Positions 1 through 6,544 of a stretch of 12,987 bases of DNA are shown here, one piece after another (the stretch's first letter is position 1; each line of letters begins with the position of its first letter). The notes beneath the pieces were generated by a model. That model did no database searches. It was not told the origin of the DNA and saw nothing but the letters and a program-made list of their open reading frames with translations. Position numbers and translations under genes: made by a program. Source of the stretch: Cyanobium sp. NIES-981 (GTDB taxonomy: Bacteria > Cyanobacteriota > Cyanobacteriia > PCC-6307 > Cyanobiaceae); assembly GCA_945907085.1 (NCBI GenBank), contig CAMDSS010000034.1, positions 1 through 12,987 on the forward strand, written 5' to 3'.

Positions 1-134
1 CCGGATAGTGCCCCCGCCAGCAGGCTAAAAGCCGTGGAGGGACGACCAACGACTGCTGTGATGGCCACGACTACGGCTGAAAGCAGCAGGGTGAACAGCA
101 ACAAGCGCCGTTGGAGTCTGAAGAAGTCGTCCAT
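1..134 (-). CDS. atpI: ATP synthase protein I (AtpI), N-terminal part, cut by the left window edge
   Basis: Reading the minus strand from the ATG at 134 gives MDDFFRLQRRLLLFTLLLSA and then a hydrophobic run (VVVAITAVVG), a short RPSTAFSLL segment and LAGALSG before the window ends. This matches the start of cyanobacterial AtpI/Atp1: a DxFxRLQRRLL opening, a first membrane helix, then an S/T-A-x-SLL-x-GAL segment. AtpI is a small membrane protein usually encoded first in the atp operon and thought to help assemble the c-ring of the F0 sector. About 44 codons are visible, roughly a third of the usual length. The start is chosen by similarity to the family. The frame stays open upstream for well over 60 codons with GTG and TTG codons but no ATG, so a longer N terminus cannot be excluded. 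No strong Shine-Dalgarno sequence precedes the ATG. The rest of the atp cluster should lie to the left of the window. Confidence 0.8.
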   Translation of the reverse strand, partial: MDDFFRLQRRLLLFTLLLSAVVVAITAVVGRPSTAFSLLAGALS

Positions 135-337
135 GCCATTGCTCGGATCAGCCGGAGCTGAATCGGCAACCGCGCAGTCGACATTGGGCAGGGCCAGGCC
201 ATGGGGCCGGGCCAGGTCGTTGTTGGCCTGATCCCCGAGCCCGTCTTCCCCGAAGGGATCGGATGCCGATAGACCGGCATCAGGCGAGCAGGGGACGGAA
301 ACCGACAAACGAATCTCAGCCCTCAAAAGGCGCGCGG

Positions 338-365
338 AATCTATCACGACCTTGACAGGTACCAA
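338..365 (-). promoter_or_regulatory. Weak candidate promoter for atpI in the 253-nt gap before it
   Basis: Between the methyltransferase stop (388) and the atpI start (134) there is no convincing gene. On the minus strand TTGGTA (365-360) and TAGATT (343-338) are 16 nt apart and resemble sigma-70-type -35 and -10 elements. They would give a leader of about 200 nt for atpI. The match is only approximate (TAGATT fits four of six consensus positions), and transcription could also read through from the methyltransferase gene. I see nothing else in 135-337. Confidence 0.22.
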
Positions 366-387
366 GCCGAGAAAGCGATCTCGCCCG

Positions 388-1635
388 TTAGGCCAGCACG
401 GGCAGCAGCACCCTTTGGGCCACCAACGTGCGCGCCACCTCCGCCTGCCGCTGGGCCTCCCAGCCGAGGGCGAGCTGCCCCAGGGGAGTACCAGCTGGCG
501 CCAGCTCCAAAGCCTGCATCAAGGCCAAACCATCCGGGCTGAGATCGAGGGGGGCCATATCGGAATCCAGCAGGGTCAGGCCCGGCCAACCCCAAAGGCA
601 GCGGTTGCGCTCACCCGGGACCGCCAGCAGGGCCCCATCTGAACCCCAGTCGGGCCGAACCAACTCGCCCTGGCTCAGGAAAAACTCGAAGTGGCTGATG
701 TCGGGGTCGAGGTCTTCGATCAGGGCCCATTGCTGCTCCACCGGCAGGGCCTGGGCCCGCTCCAGCAGCTCGCCTTGGAGCAATCGGGCCGGATCCCACA
801 CCTCGGGGTTGGAAAACCCCGCAAAGCGAAGGTCGGCACTGGCCACAAAGGCCAAGAGCCGCTGGAGGTTGTAGCTCGTCTCCTGGGGATGGAGGTACAT
901 GTCGGCGAAATTCGCGTCCGCCGCGGTATCGAGGGCCCAGCGCTGCTCGTGGTGACGGCGCAGTCGATTGGACGCGGGCAGGGCTTCAACCAAACCTCGC
1001 CCCAAGCGCAGGCCCTCCTGACCCGTGCCGACCCCCAGCAGGCTGAGGGCCCGCTGGGTGCGGTGAATTTCCCAGCGGCCGCCATCGGCATACAGGAAGA
1101 GGTGCAGCACTCCACCGGGCTTCAACAGGGCGGCCAAGGCCTTCAGGCCTGCCTCGGGCTCCCGGAGGTGGTGGAGCACCCCAACGGAATTGATGTAGTC
1201 GAAGGGGGCTTCCCCGCCCAGGTCGAGCAGGCTGCGTTGCTCAAAGCGCAGCGAGCTGGCCTGGCCAGCGGCCCCCGAGCGGCGGGTGCGCTCGCGGGCC
1301 ACCTCAAGGGTTCCAGCGCTGATATCCACGGCGAGGATCTCGGCACCTGGATTGAGGTGGGCCAGGTAATCGGTGCTGACCCCCGTGCCGCAGCCCGCAT
1401 CCAGGATCCGCCAGGGTCTGGGGCCTTCCGCCGGCAGGGGGGGGAGGGCGCCGGCCACAAAGGCGCGGGCACTATCGATACACCAGCGCCAGTTGTATCC
1501 AGGCGGTGCACCGTCCTGAAGGGGATCACCGGGGTAGGGGAAACGGTCGTAAAAGGCACTCACCACAGGGGTGGCGGCATCGGTGTCAGCGGTCACGGGA
1601 TCTCGAACGGGCAAGGAGCGTGCTTTGGGGAGCAT
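388..1635 (-). CDS. Class I SAM-dependent methyltransferase of unknown substrate, divergent from apcE
   Basis: A 415-residue protein with a Rossmann-type SAM-binding core: motif I ILDAGCGTG (about 78-86), an acidic ribose-binding strand LAVDIS (101-106), motif NSVGVLHHL (149-157) and LLKPGGVLHLFLY (170-182). Before the core is a segment with YDRFPYPGDPLQDG (29-42) and PPGYNWRW (44-51), which I associate with a conserved cyanobacterial methyltransferase group. The C-terminal 200 residues have no domain I recognise. The ATG at 1635 is preferred because GGGGGGAG lies 8 nt upstream of it on the minus strand (1651-1644); the frame is open to 1755, but that extension would overlap the apcE start. 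The gene sits next to the allophycocyanin genes and is transcribed away from them. A role in phycobiliprotein methylation (CpcM-like, at beta-Asn71) is a guess from context; a small-molecule or tRNA substrate is as possible. Downstream, short hairpins at the stop codon (383-403) and beyond (368-383) lack a U tract. Confidence 0.85.
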   Translation of the reverse strand: MLPKARSLPVRDPVTADTDAATPVVSAFYDRFPYPGDPLQDGAPPGYNWRWCIDSARAFVAGALPPLPAEGPRPWRILDAGCGTGVSTDYLAHLNPGAEILAVDISAGTLEVARERTRRSGAAGQASSLRFEQRSLLDLGGEAPFDYINSVGVLHHLREPEAGLKALAALLKPGGVLHLFLYADGGRWEIHRTQRALSLLGVGTGQEGLRLGRGLVEALPASNRLRRHHEQRWALDTAADANFADMYLHPQETSYNLQRLLAFVASADLRFAGFSNPEVWDPARLLQGELLERAQALPVEQQWALIEDLDPDISHFEFFLSQGELVRPDWGSDGALLAVPGERNRCLWGWPGLTLLDSDMAPLDLSPDGLALMQALELAPAGTPLGQLALGWEAQRQAEVARTLVAQRVLLPVLA

Positions 1636-1754
1636 TTCATGGGCTCCCCCCTGGACCAGCACCCGAACCCATCGAGCTGCAAACATTTGTTCATGCCACC
1701 CCAAAGGCCCAGACCGCCGGCCGTAACGTGACCCAGCCCGGTTCGCTCTCGTCA
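1636..1754. promoter_or_regulatory. Divergent regulatory region between the methyltransferase gene and apcE
   Basis: These 119 nt separate the two divergent starts and must hold at least the apcE promoter. The Shine-Dalgarno of the methyltransferase is at 1644-1651. An A/T-richer patch around 1680-1695 contains an AACA-TT-TGTT inverted repeat, the only AT-rich island here and the likeliest location for promoter elements. I cannot assign -35 or -10 hexamers with confidence, and no clear Shine-Dalgarno precedes the apcE ATG. Confidence 0.4.
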
Positions 1755-4700
1755 ATGACCGTGACCGCCAGCAGCGGCAGCACCAGGGTTGCTCCCCAGC
1801 GCTACGACACCCTGCCGCTCTCCAGCGTCCGTCAGGCGGAGCAACAGGATCGCTTCCCCGATGGGGGAGAACTCCAAGGCCTGATCACCTTCTTTCAAAG
1901 CGGACAGCTGCGCGTTCAAGCTGCCCGTCGTCTTTCGGACAACGCCGAATTCATCGTTGCCAAGGCGGCCAACCGCATCTTTGCCGGTGGGACCCCGCTG
2001 TCCTATTTGGATGGGCCGATTGGCAGCGCCCCTAAGGCCCCAGCCGGTGGCGTAGCCCTTGCCGCCGACCAGGCAGCCTTCCAGCAATCGGTTCAAACTT
2101 TTGCCCAGGGCACCGGCAGTACCGGGGGCAACATCTTCACCCGGTTGCTCGATGGCGCCGGCGGTGATGCCGATGTGCGCGTCGTACTGCCCACGGGGTT
2201 CAGCCCAATTTCGGTTGGCAGTTACGGCACTGTCCGGATGAAAAAATCCATCCGCGACCTCGCCTGGTTCCTGCGCTACGTGGGCTATGCCCTGGTGGCA
2301 GGTGACCCCAGCATCCTGACGGTGAACACCCGCGGCCTGCGGGACGTGCTTGAGAAGGCCTGCTCCCTGGCGGCCACCAACGTGGCCCTGCAGGAAATGC
2401 GCGCTGCCGCAGCCGGTCTTCTCAAAGACACCCCAGCTGCTCGCCAGCTGGTCATCCAGTACTTCAACGTCCTGATTCAGGAATTGGAGGTTCCCACCCC
2501 CTCCACCCGCAAGCGGCTTGGCAGCCCCGAAAACCAGGGCCTGCAATTACCCGCCACCTATGCCCTCGCGGCAGAAAGTGCCCAGCGCTTCAACATGAAG
2601 CCCGGCATGACCGGCAGCCAAAAGGCCAAAGTGGTGCGGGCTGCCTACCGCCAAATCTTTGAACGGGACATCGCCAAGGCCTACTCCCAAGTGGTGTGCC
2701 CGGTGGAGGCCACCCAGGTGCGGCAGATGGATATCTCCATGCGGGAATTCGTCCGCGCCCTAGGCCACAGCAAGGAATACCGCCAGCAGTTCTTCGGCCG
2801 CTTCTCCAATAGCCGGGCCGTCGAATTGGCCTTCCGCCACTTCCTTGGCCGGGGGATCAGCACAAGGGAAGAATTCACGCGCTACTTCGACATCGTCAGC
2901 GCCCAAGGGCTCAAGGGCCTGGTGGATTCCTTGATCAACACCAGCGAATACGCCCAGGTGTTCGGCGAGGAAACCGTTCCCTACCTCCGCGACCTCGGCG
3001 AAGAAGCCCAGGAGAGCGCCGGCTGGGGATCCAACCGCAAGCTGTTCCGCTTCAGCGCTCCGTTTGAAGGCGCGCCCCAATACGTCACCCTTTACGCCGC
3101 CTACCGCCAGCCCCACCCCGACCAGCACGTCTATGGCGGTGGCAATGATCCGTTAGCCCTCAACTACGGCGCGATCTTCCCCTCCAGCACGGCTTCCGTG
3201 GCCACCCGGCCTGCGCCCTACGGCTACGACTCCCGTCGGATCCTGATTGGCAACGGACTCAATCAGCCGGGCCAAATGAACTCGGCCCAATTCCGCAAGG
3301 CCACCCCAAGGCGCGTGGGGCCCAAGGTGGTGCGGTTGCAGCAAATCGCCACGGGTGGAGCATCGGTGCCCCGCCGGGGCGGACAGCCCAGTGTTCGCGG
3401 CACAGAGGCCAGCACCCAAGCGGTGATTCGGGCTGTCTACAACCAGATCCTTGGTAATACCGGCTACGCCGGCGAACGCACAACCGTTGAAGAGATCAAG
3501 CTCGAAAACGGCAACATCAGCCTGCGGGAATTCATTCGCCAGGTGGCCCGCTCGAACGCGTTCCGGCGCCGTTATTGGAGTGGCCTCTACATCACCAAAG
3601 CCATTGAGGTGATGCACCGCCGCATCCTGGGCCGTCCCACCCTTGGTCGCTGGGAAATCAACGCTTACTTCGACACCGCGGCTCGCAAGGGCTTCTATGG
3701 CGTGGTTGACGCCATGCTGAACAGCTCCGAATACAACGAAAGCTTCGGCGAAGACACCGTTCCCTTCGAACGCTTCATCACCCCCGCCGACCGCAACGCC
3801 CGGCAGGTGCCCACCTTCAACAGAGCCTTCAACGCAGCCGCCTACGTCGAGCCTTCGAGCCTGCGGCCTGATGTATCGCCGCCCCAAGCTCTCCGCAGCA
3901 CGGGTGATCTGGTCCAGCGCAACCTGACCGATCGCAATCGCGTGGTTGTGGGCAGCTGGACCGCCCAACTCTCCGGTGGTGCGGTGGCCACACCGAGTAG
4001 CCCCTCCTCCAGCCAGGGGCCTGGCAGCATCCGCCAAAACCCAGCCCCCACCAGGCGTTGGCGTCCAACCACCATTGGCTTTGCCGGTGCTGCTGGCTTT
4101 GCAGGCACCCAGGCTTTTGCTGGCAGTGCAGCAGCGATCCAGGTCTCCACGGGAGCTCCCTGGCGATCCACCCAGGGCGATGGTCGCCTCGGCGCCCCCG
4201 CCGCCGAGCCAGGCGCAGCCATGGCCAGGGCCCTCCTGGCGGGCCAACCCCAAGGGTTCAACCGTCGCCAAAGCCTGGGTCAACCAGTGCAACTGGGCCG
4301 CACTGCGAGTGAAACCGACGTGCAAGCAGCCATCGAAGCCACCTACAAGCAACTGCTGAACCGGGTTCCCCTCGCGGCAGAGCGGCTTGGCGATGTGGAA
4401 TCCCAATTCCGCAACCAGCAGCTCACGGTGGCCGAATTCGTTGGCCAACTTGCCGGCAGCGACTGCTTCCAACAGCGCCTCAATCGGATGGCCCCCCTTC
4501 GGGCAGCCTCAGCGGCCTACCTTGCCCTGCTTGGCCGCGCCGCCCAACCCCAAGAAGTGAGTCGCTTCCTGGCGACCCGCGCCAAAGCTGGCCAACAGGC
4601 CGCGCTAGACGGACTGCTTACCAGCAGCGAATATGCCCAGGCCTTTGGCCAAAACACCGTGCCCTACGTGCGCGGGATGGCCACCGCCGACGGCTTGCCT

Positions 4701-4778
4701 CTCACCAGCGTGAATCGGACCGCTTCCCTCTATGCCGGCAATGCTGGCCTCAACCCCAGTCCCAAGCCCGCCATCTAG
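1755..4778 (+). CDS. apcE: Phycobilisome core-membrane linker / anchor polypeptide ApcE (LCM)
   Basis: A 1007-residue scaffold that organises the allophycocyanin core, ties the phycobilisome to the thylakoid and carries the terminal emitter bilin. The start MTVTASSGS is the family's N terminus. Residues 1-240 form an alpha-allophycocyanin-like domain interrupted by a PB-loop at about 77-153. At the position equivalent to the ApcA bilin cysteine there is Ser165 (KKSIRDLAWFLRY); the bilin should instead attach at Cys203 (EKACSLAATNVAL), as in other ApcE proteins. Three linker repeats follow, at about 270-410, 550-670 and 855-970, each ending in a SEY...FGE/Q-x-TVPY/F signature. Three repeats predict a three-cylinder core. 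The repeats are joined by long Gly/Pro/Ser/Ala-rich arms; the arm at 735-850 includes a short GFAG repeat. The gene leads the apc cluster but is separated from apcA by 375 nt holding a terminator-like hairpin, so its dosage is probably set apart from apcABC. Confidence 0.98.
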   Translation: MTVTASSGSTRVAPQRYDTLPLSSVRQAEQQDRFPDGGELQGLITFFQSGQLRVQAARRLSDNAEFIVAKAANRIFAGGTPLSYLDGPIGSAPKAPAGGVALAADQAAFQQSVQTFAQGTGSTGGNIFTRLLDGAGGDADVRVVLPTGFSPISVGSYGTVRMKKSIRDLAWFLRYVGYALVAGDPSILTVNTRGLRDVLEKACSLAATNVALQEMRAAAAGLLKDTPAARQLVIQYFNVLIQELEVPTPSTRKRLGSPENQGLQLPATYALAAESAQRFNMKPGMTGSQKAKVVRAAYRQIFERDIAKAYSQVVCPVEATQVRQMDISMREFVRALGHSKEYRQQFFGRFSNSRAVELAFRHFLGRGISTREEFTRYFDIVSAQGLKGLVDSLINTSEYAQVFGEETVPYLRDLGEEAQESAGWGSNRKLFRFSAPFEGAPQYVTLYAAYRQPHPDQHVYGGGNDPLALNYGAIFPSSTASVATRPAPYGYDSRRILIGNGLNQPGQMNSAQFRKATPRRVGPKVVRLQQIATGGASVPRRGGQPSVRGTEASTQAVIRAVYNQILGNTGYAGERTTVEEIKLENGNISLREFIRQVARSNAFRRRYWSGLYITKAIEVMHRRILGRPTLGRWEINAYFDTAARKGFYGVVDAMLNSSEYNESFGEDTVPFERFITPADRNARQVPTFNRAFNAAAYVEPSSLRPDVSPPQALRSTGDLVQRNLTDRNRVVVGSWTAQLSGGAVATPSSPSSSQGPGSIRQNPAPTRRWRPTTIGFAGAAGFAGTQAFAGSAAAIQVSTGAPWRSTQGDGRLGAPAAEPGAAMARALLAGQPQGFNRRQSLGQPVQLGRTASETDVQAAIEATYKQLLNRVPLAAERLGDVESQFRNQQLTVAEFVGQLAGSDCFQQRLNRMAPLRAASAAYLALLGRAAQPQEVSRFLATRAKAGQQAALDGLLTSSEYAQAFGQNTVPYVRGMATADGLPLTSVNRTASLYAGNAGLNPSPKPAI
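4077..4130 (+). repeat. Degenerate 18-bp tandem repeat (three units) inside apcE
   Basis: Three adjacent 18-bp units encode the hexapeptides GFAGAA, GFAGTQ and AFAGSA (ApcE residues 775-792). They share a GGCTTTGC-like core and differ mostly at third positions. The repeat lies in the flexible arm between the second and third linker repeats. Confidence 0.7.
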
Positions 4779-4822
4779 GTCGGCCCGCCCCCAGACCAGA
4801 CCCAAAGCGGGCTTCAGCCCTC

Positions 4823-4853
4823 AACCTTCCGACTTCACAGTTGGAAGGTTTTT
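4823..4853 (+). terminator. Intrinsic terminator or attenuator hairpin after apcE
   Basis: A 12-bp stem (4823-4834 with 4839-4850, one G-T wobble at 4831/4842) closes a TCAC tetraloop. A run of five T residues (4849-4853) follows, the last three lying outside the stem. It begins 45 nt after the apcE stop. The stem is moderately stable and the T tract short, so it may terminate only part of the transcripts. Confidence 0.7.
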
Positions 4854-4951
4854 CATGCTGAGCTACACAAATCAACGCAAAATCGTGGTCGTATCGTGAA
4901 GCAAGTGCGCCAATCAGCAAGACAAAATGATGAACAAATACCACACCGTGT

Positions 4952-4960
4952 TGCTATTAG
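4952..4960 (+). promoter_or_regulatory. Candidate extended -10 promoter element for apcABC
   Basis: TATTAG (4955-4960) fits four of six -10 consensus positions and is preceded by TG plus one base (4952-4954), an extended -10 arrangement. No good -35 is present at the expected distance, which is consistent with an extended -10 or an activator-dependent promoter. Transcription would start near 4967, leaving a leader of about 187 nt before apcA. Confidence 0.35.
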
Positions 4961-5153
4961 CGTCATTTGCCAGAGTCCTTGCGGCGGAAGGGATCTGAAA
5001 ACCAGATAGGCCGTGAAGAACTGTTACCGGCCCCGGGGACAGCGAAGGTCTTTGGCTCAGAATGATTCAGCGATCGGCGCAAGTCGATCTCTCCACTTAC
5101 CCACCGGATACCGGTCACCGTCAAGGCGGCCGCTTGTTTCGAGGCAGAACTGC

Positions 5154-5639
5154 ATGAGCATCGTCTCCAACTCGATCATCAACGCGGACGCCGAAGCCCG
5201 CTATCTAAGCCCTGGCGAACTTGATCAGATCAAGTCGTTCGTCTCGGCTGGACAGCGTCGCCTCCGCGTCGCGCAGGTTCTCAGCGAGAGCCGTGAGCGC
5301 ATCGTCAAACAGGCCGGCGGCGCCCTGTTTCAGAAGCGTCCTGATGTCATCTCGCCAGGCGGCAATGCCTACGGCGAGGAAATGACAGCGTCCTGCCTGC
5401 GGGACATGGACTACTACCTCCGCCTCGTCACTTACGGCGTGGTTGCTGGTGACGTGACCCCGATCGAAGAGATCGGCGTGATCGGAGCCCGCGAGATGTA
5501 TCGCTCCCTGGGCACGCCCCTCGAGGCCATGGCCGAGTCCGTGCGCGAAATGAAGTCCGCCGCCATGGGCCTGCTCACCGGCGCCGATGCTGAAGAAGCT
5601 GGCTTTTACTTCGACTACGTGGTTGGCGCCCTCTCCTGA
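5154..5639 (+). CDS. apcA: Allophycocyanin alpha subunit ApcA
   Basis: A 161-residue protein, the usual length for ApcA, starting MSIVSNSIINADAEARYLSP. It is a globin-fold phycobiliprotein that pairs with ApcB to make the discs of the phycobilisome core, absorbing near 650 nm and passing energy to ApcE. The phycocyanobilin attachment residue is Cys81 in TASCLRDMDYYLRL, and the family pattern GDVTPIEEIGV follows. GAGG at 5141-5144 lies 9 nt upstream of the chosen ATG; the longer open frame back to 5013 has no family similarity. apcB follows after 53 nt, with no promoter or terminator evident between them, so apcA-apcB-apcC should form one transcript ending at the terminator at 6438-6463. Confidence 0.99.
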   Translation: MSIVSNSIINADAEARYLSPGELDQIKSFVSAGQRRLRVAQVLSESRERIVKQAGGALFQKRPDVISPGGNAYGEEMTASCLRDMDYYLRLVTYGVVAGDVTPIEEIGVIGAREMYRSLGTPLEAMAESVREMKSAAMGLLTGADAEEAGFYFDYVVGALS

Positions 5640-5692
5640 GGCCCCGAACCCCACCTTTGCTCCGCACCGTCTTTTCGCCCTAAGCAGGATTC

Positions 5693-6181
5693 ATGCAAGA
5701 CGCCATCACCAACGTCATTAACCAGGCCGACGTACAAGGTCTGTACCTCGACGGCTCTGCCATGGGCCGCCTGGAGCAGTACTTCGCCAGCGGTGAGCTG
5801 CGCGTTCGTGCAGCTGCCACCATCAGCGCAAACGGTTCGGCCATCATCAAAGAAGCCGTGGCCAAGTCGCTGCTGTACTCGGACATCACCCGTCCCGGCG
5901 GCAACATGTACACAACCCGTCGCTATGCAGCTTGCATTCGCGACCTCGATTACTACCTGCGCTACGCCACCTACGCCATGTTGGCCGGTGACACCTCGAT
6001 CCTCGACGAGCGCGTTCTCAACGGCCTCAAGGAGACCTACAACTCCCTGGGCGTGCCCATTGGCGCCACCGTGCAGTCAATCCAAGCCATGAAGGAAGCC
6101 ACCGCTGCCTTGGTTGGTCCTGACGCCGGTCGTGAGATGGGTGTCTACTTCGATTACATCAGTTCCGGCTTGGGCAACTGA
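5693..6181 (+). CDS. apcB: Allophycocyanin beta subunit ApcB
   Basis: A 162-residue beta subunit, the standard length, starting MQDAITNVINQADVQGLYLD. Its single phycocyanobilin is expected on Cys81 (RRYAACIRDLDYYLRY). Asn71 in RPGGNMY is the residue that is gamma-N-methylated in phycobiliprotein beta subunits by CpcM, and it is conserved here. The C terminus YFDYISSGLGN is typical. AGGA lies 3 nt upstream of the ATG, rather close. The gene sits between apcA and apcC on the same strand, with 36 nt before apcC. Confidence 0.99.
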   Translation: MQDAITNVINQADVQGLYLDGSAMGRLEQYFASGELRVRAAATISANGSAIIKEAVAKSLLYSDITRPGGNMYTTRRYAACIRDLDYYLRYATYAMLAGDTSILDERVLNGLKETYNSLGVPIGATVQSIQAMKEATAALVGPDAGREMGVYFDYISSGLGN

Positions 6182-6217
6182 TCCAATCGCTTAGGCACAA
6201 CCCCTCGGATCGTTCCC

Positions 6218-6418
6218 ATGCGCCTGTTCAAGATCACAGCCTGCATCCCCTGCCCTGAGAAATCACGCACCCAGCGTGAGCTCCAGAACACCTTCTTCAC
6301 CAAGTGGGTTCCCTACGAAAGCTGGTTTGCTGAACAGCAGCGGATCATGAAGCAGGGCGGAAAGATCCTGAAGGTCGAATTGGTCTCGGGTCGGCGGCAA
6401 CAGAACGTTGGCAACTGA
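6218..6418 (+). CDS. apcC: Allophycocyanin small core linker ApcC (LC, about 7.8 kDa)
   Basis: A 66-residue protein of the CpcD-like linker domain type, starting MRLFKITACIPCPEKSRTQR and containing the conserved core TQRELQNTFFTKWVPYESW, then QQRIMKQGGKILKVEL. ApcC plugs the central hole of allophycocyanin trimers at the ends of core cylinders, stabilising the core and tuning energy flow. Length and sequence agree with the family (usually 66-68 residues). It is the last gene of the apcABC group and is followed 20 nt later by a strong terminator. No clear Shine-Dalgarno is present before its ATG, which may keep its output below that of apcAB; this last point is inference. Confidence 0.98.
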   Translation: MRLFKITACIPCPEKSRTQRELQNTFFTKWVPYESWFAEQQRIMKQGGKILKVELVSGRRQQNVGN

Positions 6419-6437
6419 GACCAAACTCCTGCTTAGC

Positions 6438-6463
6438 AAGCCCGGCCATGCCGGGCTTTTTTT
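6438..6463 (+). terminator. Intrinsic terminator of the apcABC operon
   Basis: A perfect 9-bp GC-rich stem, AAGCCCGGC (6438-6446) with GCCGGGCTT (6450-6458), closes a CAT triloop. It runs into seven T residues (6457-6463). Confidence 0.93.
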
Positions 6464-6544
6464 GTGGCCTGATCCCTAGCCAGCCGCAAGCTTTCACGGC
6501 TCAATAGAACCATCGACAACCCTCGCCGCCCCGACCCACCAGCC

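Larger units (their letters stand above)
4779..5153 (+). other. 375-nt apcE-apcA intergenic region and apcA leader
   Basis: There is no gene here. The region starts with a terminator-like hairpin (4823-4853), continues with a stretch clearly richer in A and T than its surroundings (about 4855-4970) that holds the best promoter candidate, and ends in a leader of roughly 190 nt before apcA. Small inverted repeats in the leader (ACCGG-ATA-CCGGT near 5103-5115) are too short to call. The apcA frame is open back to a GTG at 5013, but this is not family-like sequence and I take it as untranslated. Confidence 0.75.

Noticed and set aside
352..380. TTGACA on the plus strand at 352-357 as a promoter
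   Set aside because: There is no -10 at 16-18 nt, and it points into the antisense of the methyltransferase.
368..403. Hairpins around the methyltransferase stop as an intrinsic terminator
   Set aside because: The stems are only 5-6 bp and no U tract follows in the minus direction.
691..1731. A 346-codon open frame on the plus strand opposite the methyltransferase
   Set aside because: It is antisense to a clear SAM methyltransferase and has low-complexity, family-less sequence; high GC content keeps antisense frames open.
1506..1754. An in-frame 83-codon N-terminal extension of ApcE
   Set aside because: It overlaps the methyltransferase coding region in antisense, and ApcE proteins begin at MTVTASSGS.
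3153..4472. A 439-codon open frame on the minus strand inside apcE
   Set aside because: It is a shadow of the apcE coding frame; its product is Gly/Ala/Val-rich without recognisable motifs.
5013..5153. A GTG-initiated 47-residue extension of ApcA
   Set aside because: ApcA has a fixed 161-residue length starting MSIVSNSIINADAEARYLSP, and a Shine-Dalgarno precedes that ATG.
6180..6211. GATCC...GGATC pairing between apcB and apcC as an attenuator
   Set aside because: It is a 5-bp stem with a 22-nt loop, not distinguishable from chance.
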